In this document: in pieces, positions 62,615 to 64,000 of the stretch
How the letters are laid out: each line of letters starts with the position of its first letter
Numbering within the stretch: the stretch's first letter is position 1
Origin: Mucilaginibacter paludis DSM 18603
GTDB taxonomy: Bacteria; Bacteroidota; Bacteroidia; Sphingobacteriales; Sphingobacteriaceae
NCBI RefSeq assembly: GCF_000166195.2
Contig: NZ_CM001403.1
Coordinates: forward strand, 3,366,432-3,430,431
DNA length: 64,000 nt
Direction: 5' to 3'
The notes under the pieces: generated by a model
Database searches by the model: none
What the model was told of the DNA's origin: nothing
What the model saw: only the letters and a program-made list of their open reading frames with translations
Made by a program: the position numbers and the translations under genes

Positions 62615-64000
62615 TTAAAAAGTCAGTTGTGTTCCTATAGTTAGTAGTCTCAAAGGTGCGAGTGGAATAGTATTATCTGGTCGACTGTTTTCGGGATCAA
62701 GGCCCTTATAATTTGTAATGGTGGCAAGGTTTTGACCTTGTAAATATAATCTACCATTACTTAGGCCTATTTTACTTATCCATTTTTCAGGCAGCTGATA
62801 AGTTAACGATATATTCTTTAATCGTATGAATGACGCATCACTGATCCGGGCATCGCTCACATTGAGATTGGTATTTGCAGTAAAAGCAGCGCCACCGAGC
62901 CGGGTGTATTTCTCAAATGTCCTTTCGTCACCAGGATTTTGCCAACGGTCCATAACCACCTCCAATTGATTATTCCCCGTTGTAGAACTGCTGGAATAAG
63001 CGCCAGGCAAGCTATTGGTTAAATAGTTGTATCCTGTCTGTTTTACAAATTGTACAAACACGTCTAAACTGAAGCCTTTATAAGTAAGAGAATTATTGAA
63101 TCCTCCGAAGAACTTTTGGCCGACAAATACGGGTATGCGGTCAAAGGTCGAAGTAATGGAATTGTCTTTGTTGTAGTCTTCAAACGTATATACACCCGTT
63201 TGTGGATCGATACCTGTGTAATGATAAAGCATATTGATAAACAGCGGTTCCCCAATAACGTAGGTGGATGAATAACTGGACGCGGCCAAATTAGGATACG
63301 ATACCAGTTTGTTTTTAGGGAAGCTGATATTGAACGAAGAGGTCCAGGTCAGTTTTGAGTTTCTCAGGTTGACGGTGGTGAGGTCAAGCTCAAAACCTTT
63401 ATTTTCGATCACTGCGGGTAGATTCGCTTGTACGGTTGTAAATCCGGTTATGGCCGGCAAAGGGTAGCCTACCAATTGATTACCGGTTCGGTTTTGATAC
63501 CAGTTTGCATTCAACTGGACGCGATCCTTGAAAAAGCCAAGTTCAACAGCGACTTCGATCTTCTTTATCGTTTCCCAGCCAAACTCTGAATTGGTCAATT
63601 GGGTAGGACTGATCCCGTTATTACCTAAATAAGCCAATGAATTAGAGGTATAGGTATCCAGGAATTTATAATCTTCCAACTGGTCGTTGCCTGTGCTGCC
63701 GATACTGCCGCGCAGTTTGCCGAAACTTAAAAAGGGCAATCGTTCATTAATGAATTTCTCTTTTGAAAAATTCCAGGCGGCACCGATAGCCCCGAAGTTA
63801 CCAAACTGTTTTCCGGGGCCGAATCGACTGCTCCCGTCGCGCCTACCGGTTAAGTTCAATACGTATTTCTCGTCGAAGTTATAACCGATCCGTGCGAAGA
63901 CAGCGTTGTACTTGTATTGTGTATAAACACTGCTATTAATTACAGATGTCGCGGCAGCTAAATTTTCGATTAAAGCGTCACTGGTATAACCAGATGCACT
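62615..64000 (-). CDS. SusC/RagA-family TonB-dependent transporter (C-terminal part)
   Basis: The reading frame is open to the window edge, so only the last 461 residues are seen. They contain the typical C-terminal half: YVLNLTGRRDGSSRFGPGKQ, FGNFGAIGAAW, ENKGFELDLTTVNLRNSKL, FVGQKFFGGFNNSLTYKGFS and the closing beta strand ending LTIGTQLTF. SusC forms the outer-membrane barrel. The plug domain and TonB box lie beyond 64000. The frame starts inside the gene; a TTG at 63857-63859 is not a start. Confidence 0.95.
   Translation of the reverse strand, partial: SASGYTSDALIENLAAATSVINSSVYTQYKYNAVFARIGYNFDEKYVLNLTGRRDGSSRFGPGKQFGNFGAIGAAWNFSKEKFINERLPFLSFGKLRGSIGSTGNDQLEDYKFLDTYTSNSLAYLGNNGISPTQLTNSEFGWETIKKIEVAVELGFFKDRVQLNANWYQNRTGNQLVGYPLPAITGFTTVQANLPAVIENKGFELDLTTVNLRNSKLTWTSSFNISFPKNKLVSYPNLAASSYSSTYVIGEPLFINMLYHYTGIDPQTGVYTFEDYNKDNSITSTFDRIPVFVGQKFFGGFNNSLTYKGFSLDVFVQFVKQTGYNYLTNSLPGAYSSSSTTGNNQLEVVMDRWQNPGDERTFEKYTRLGGAAFTANTNLNVSDARISDASFIRLKNISLTYQLPEKWISKIGLSNGRLYLQGQNLATITNYKGLDPENSRPDNTIPLAPLRLLTIGTQLTF

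Overview
The window looks like a chromosomal segment of a Bacteroidota bacterium, most likely a Sphingobacteriaceae member (Mucilaginibacter/Pedobacter-like). The reasons are a CTnDOT-style tra operon, a SusC/SusD pair, LytTR and AraC regulators, Bacteroidetes-type promoters (TTTG, about 20 bp, TAnnTTTG) and Bacteroidetes-type integrases. The genus is inferred from general flavour; no rRNA is present.

Layout. (1) 1-3290 is core chromosome: the ribosome-assembly GTPases der and era, then two tandem initiator tRNA(fMet) genes. (2) 3279-17831 is an integrative mobilizable element (IME) in the 3' end of the second tRNA. A 14-bp core repeat is present at both ends, the same tandem 12-bp arm-type repeats lie just inside both ends, and a tyrosine integrase sits at the right end. 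Its cargo is an ABC-2 transporter fused to a degenerate M1 peptidase with its ATPase, a LytTR two-component pair, a six-gene mob operon (MobC-like, HUH relaxase, two coiled-coil/TM proteins, a possible antitoxin, a zeta-like kinase), a likely oriT, and a DUF6934-like pair. (3) 17795-20532 is a serine recombinase pseudogene split by a complete IS630-family element (TIRs, TA duplication, probable -1 frameshift) and fused head-on to a 5'-truncated DGQHR-domain gene. (4) 21398-30535 is an AT-rich accessory island: a divergent CHAT protease / PEGA-like / membrane-protein module, a SEFIR-domain protein with a possible GNAT domain, and a 1014-residue exported protein of unknown function. (5) 30575-32236 is a gene-poor junction with a diverged 66-bp direct repeat, two serine-tRNA-like 3' fragments and integrase arm-site candidates. 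(6) 32237-54950 is the left part of an integrative conjugative element (ICE): integrase, small DNA-binding proteins, traN-traE in a minus-strand operon with unusual insertions, and an AraC regulator. Its right end is not identified. (7) 55576-59667 is a plus-strand operon: thioredoxin-like lipoprotein, MauE/DoxX-like membrane protein, a class III lanthipeptide synthetase-like (LanKC) enzyme, and two near-duplicate exported peptides with four invariant cysteines. (8) 59732-64000 is a convergent SusC-SusD-TlpA operon; SusC runs off the window.

The most original system is region 7. A LanKC-type enzyme is placed with Sec-signal-bearing, four-cysteine peptides and two or three thiol-redox proteins, suggesting an unusual exported, cysteine-modified peptide in Bacteroidota. 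The CHAT/PEGA module and the SEFIR-GNAT-like protein are the next candidates. All functional claims come from reading motifs and gene order; no database search was run.
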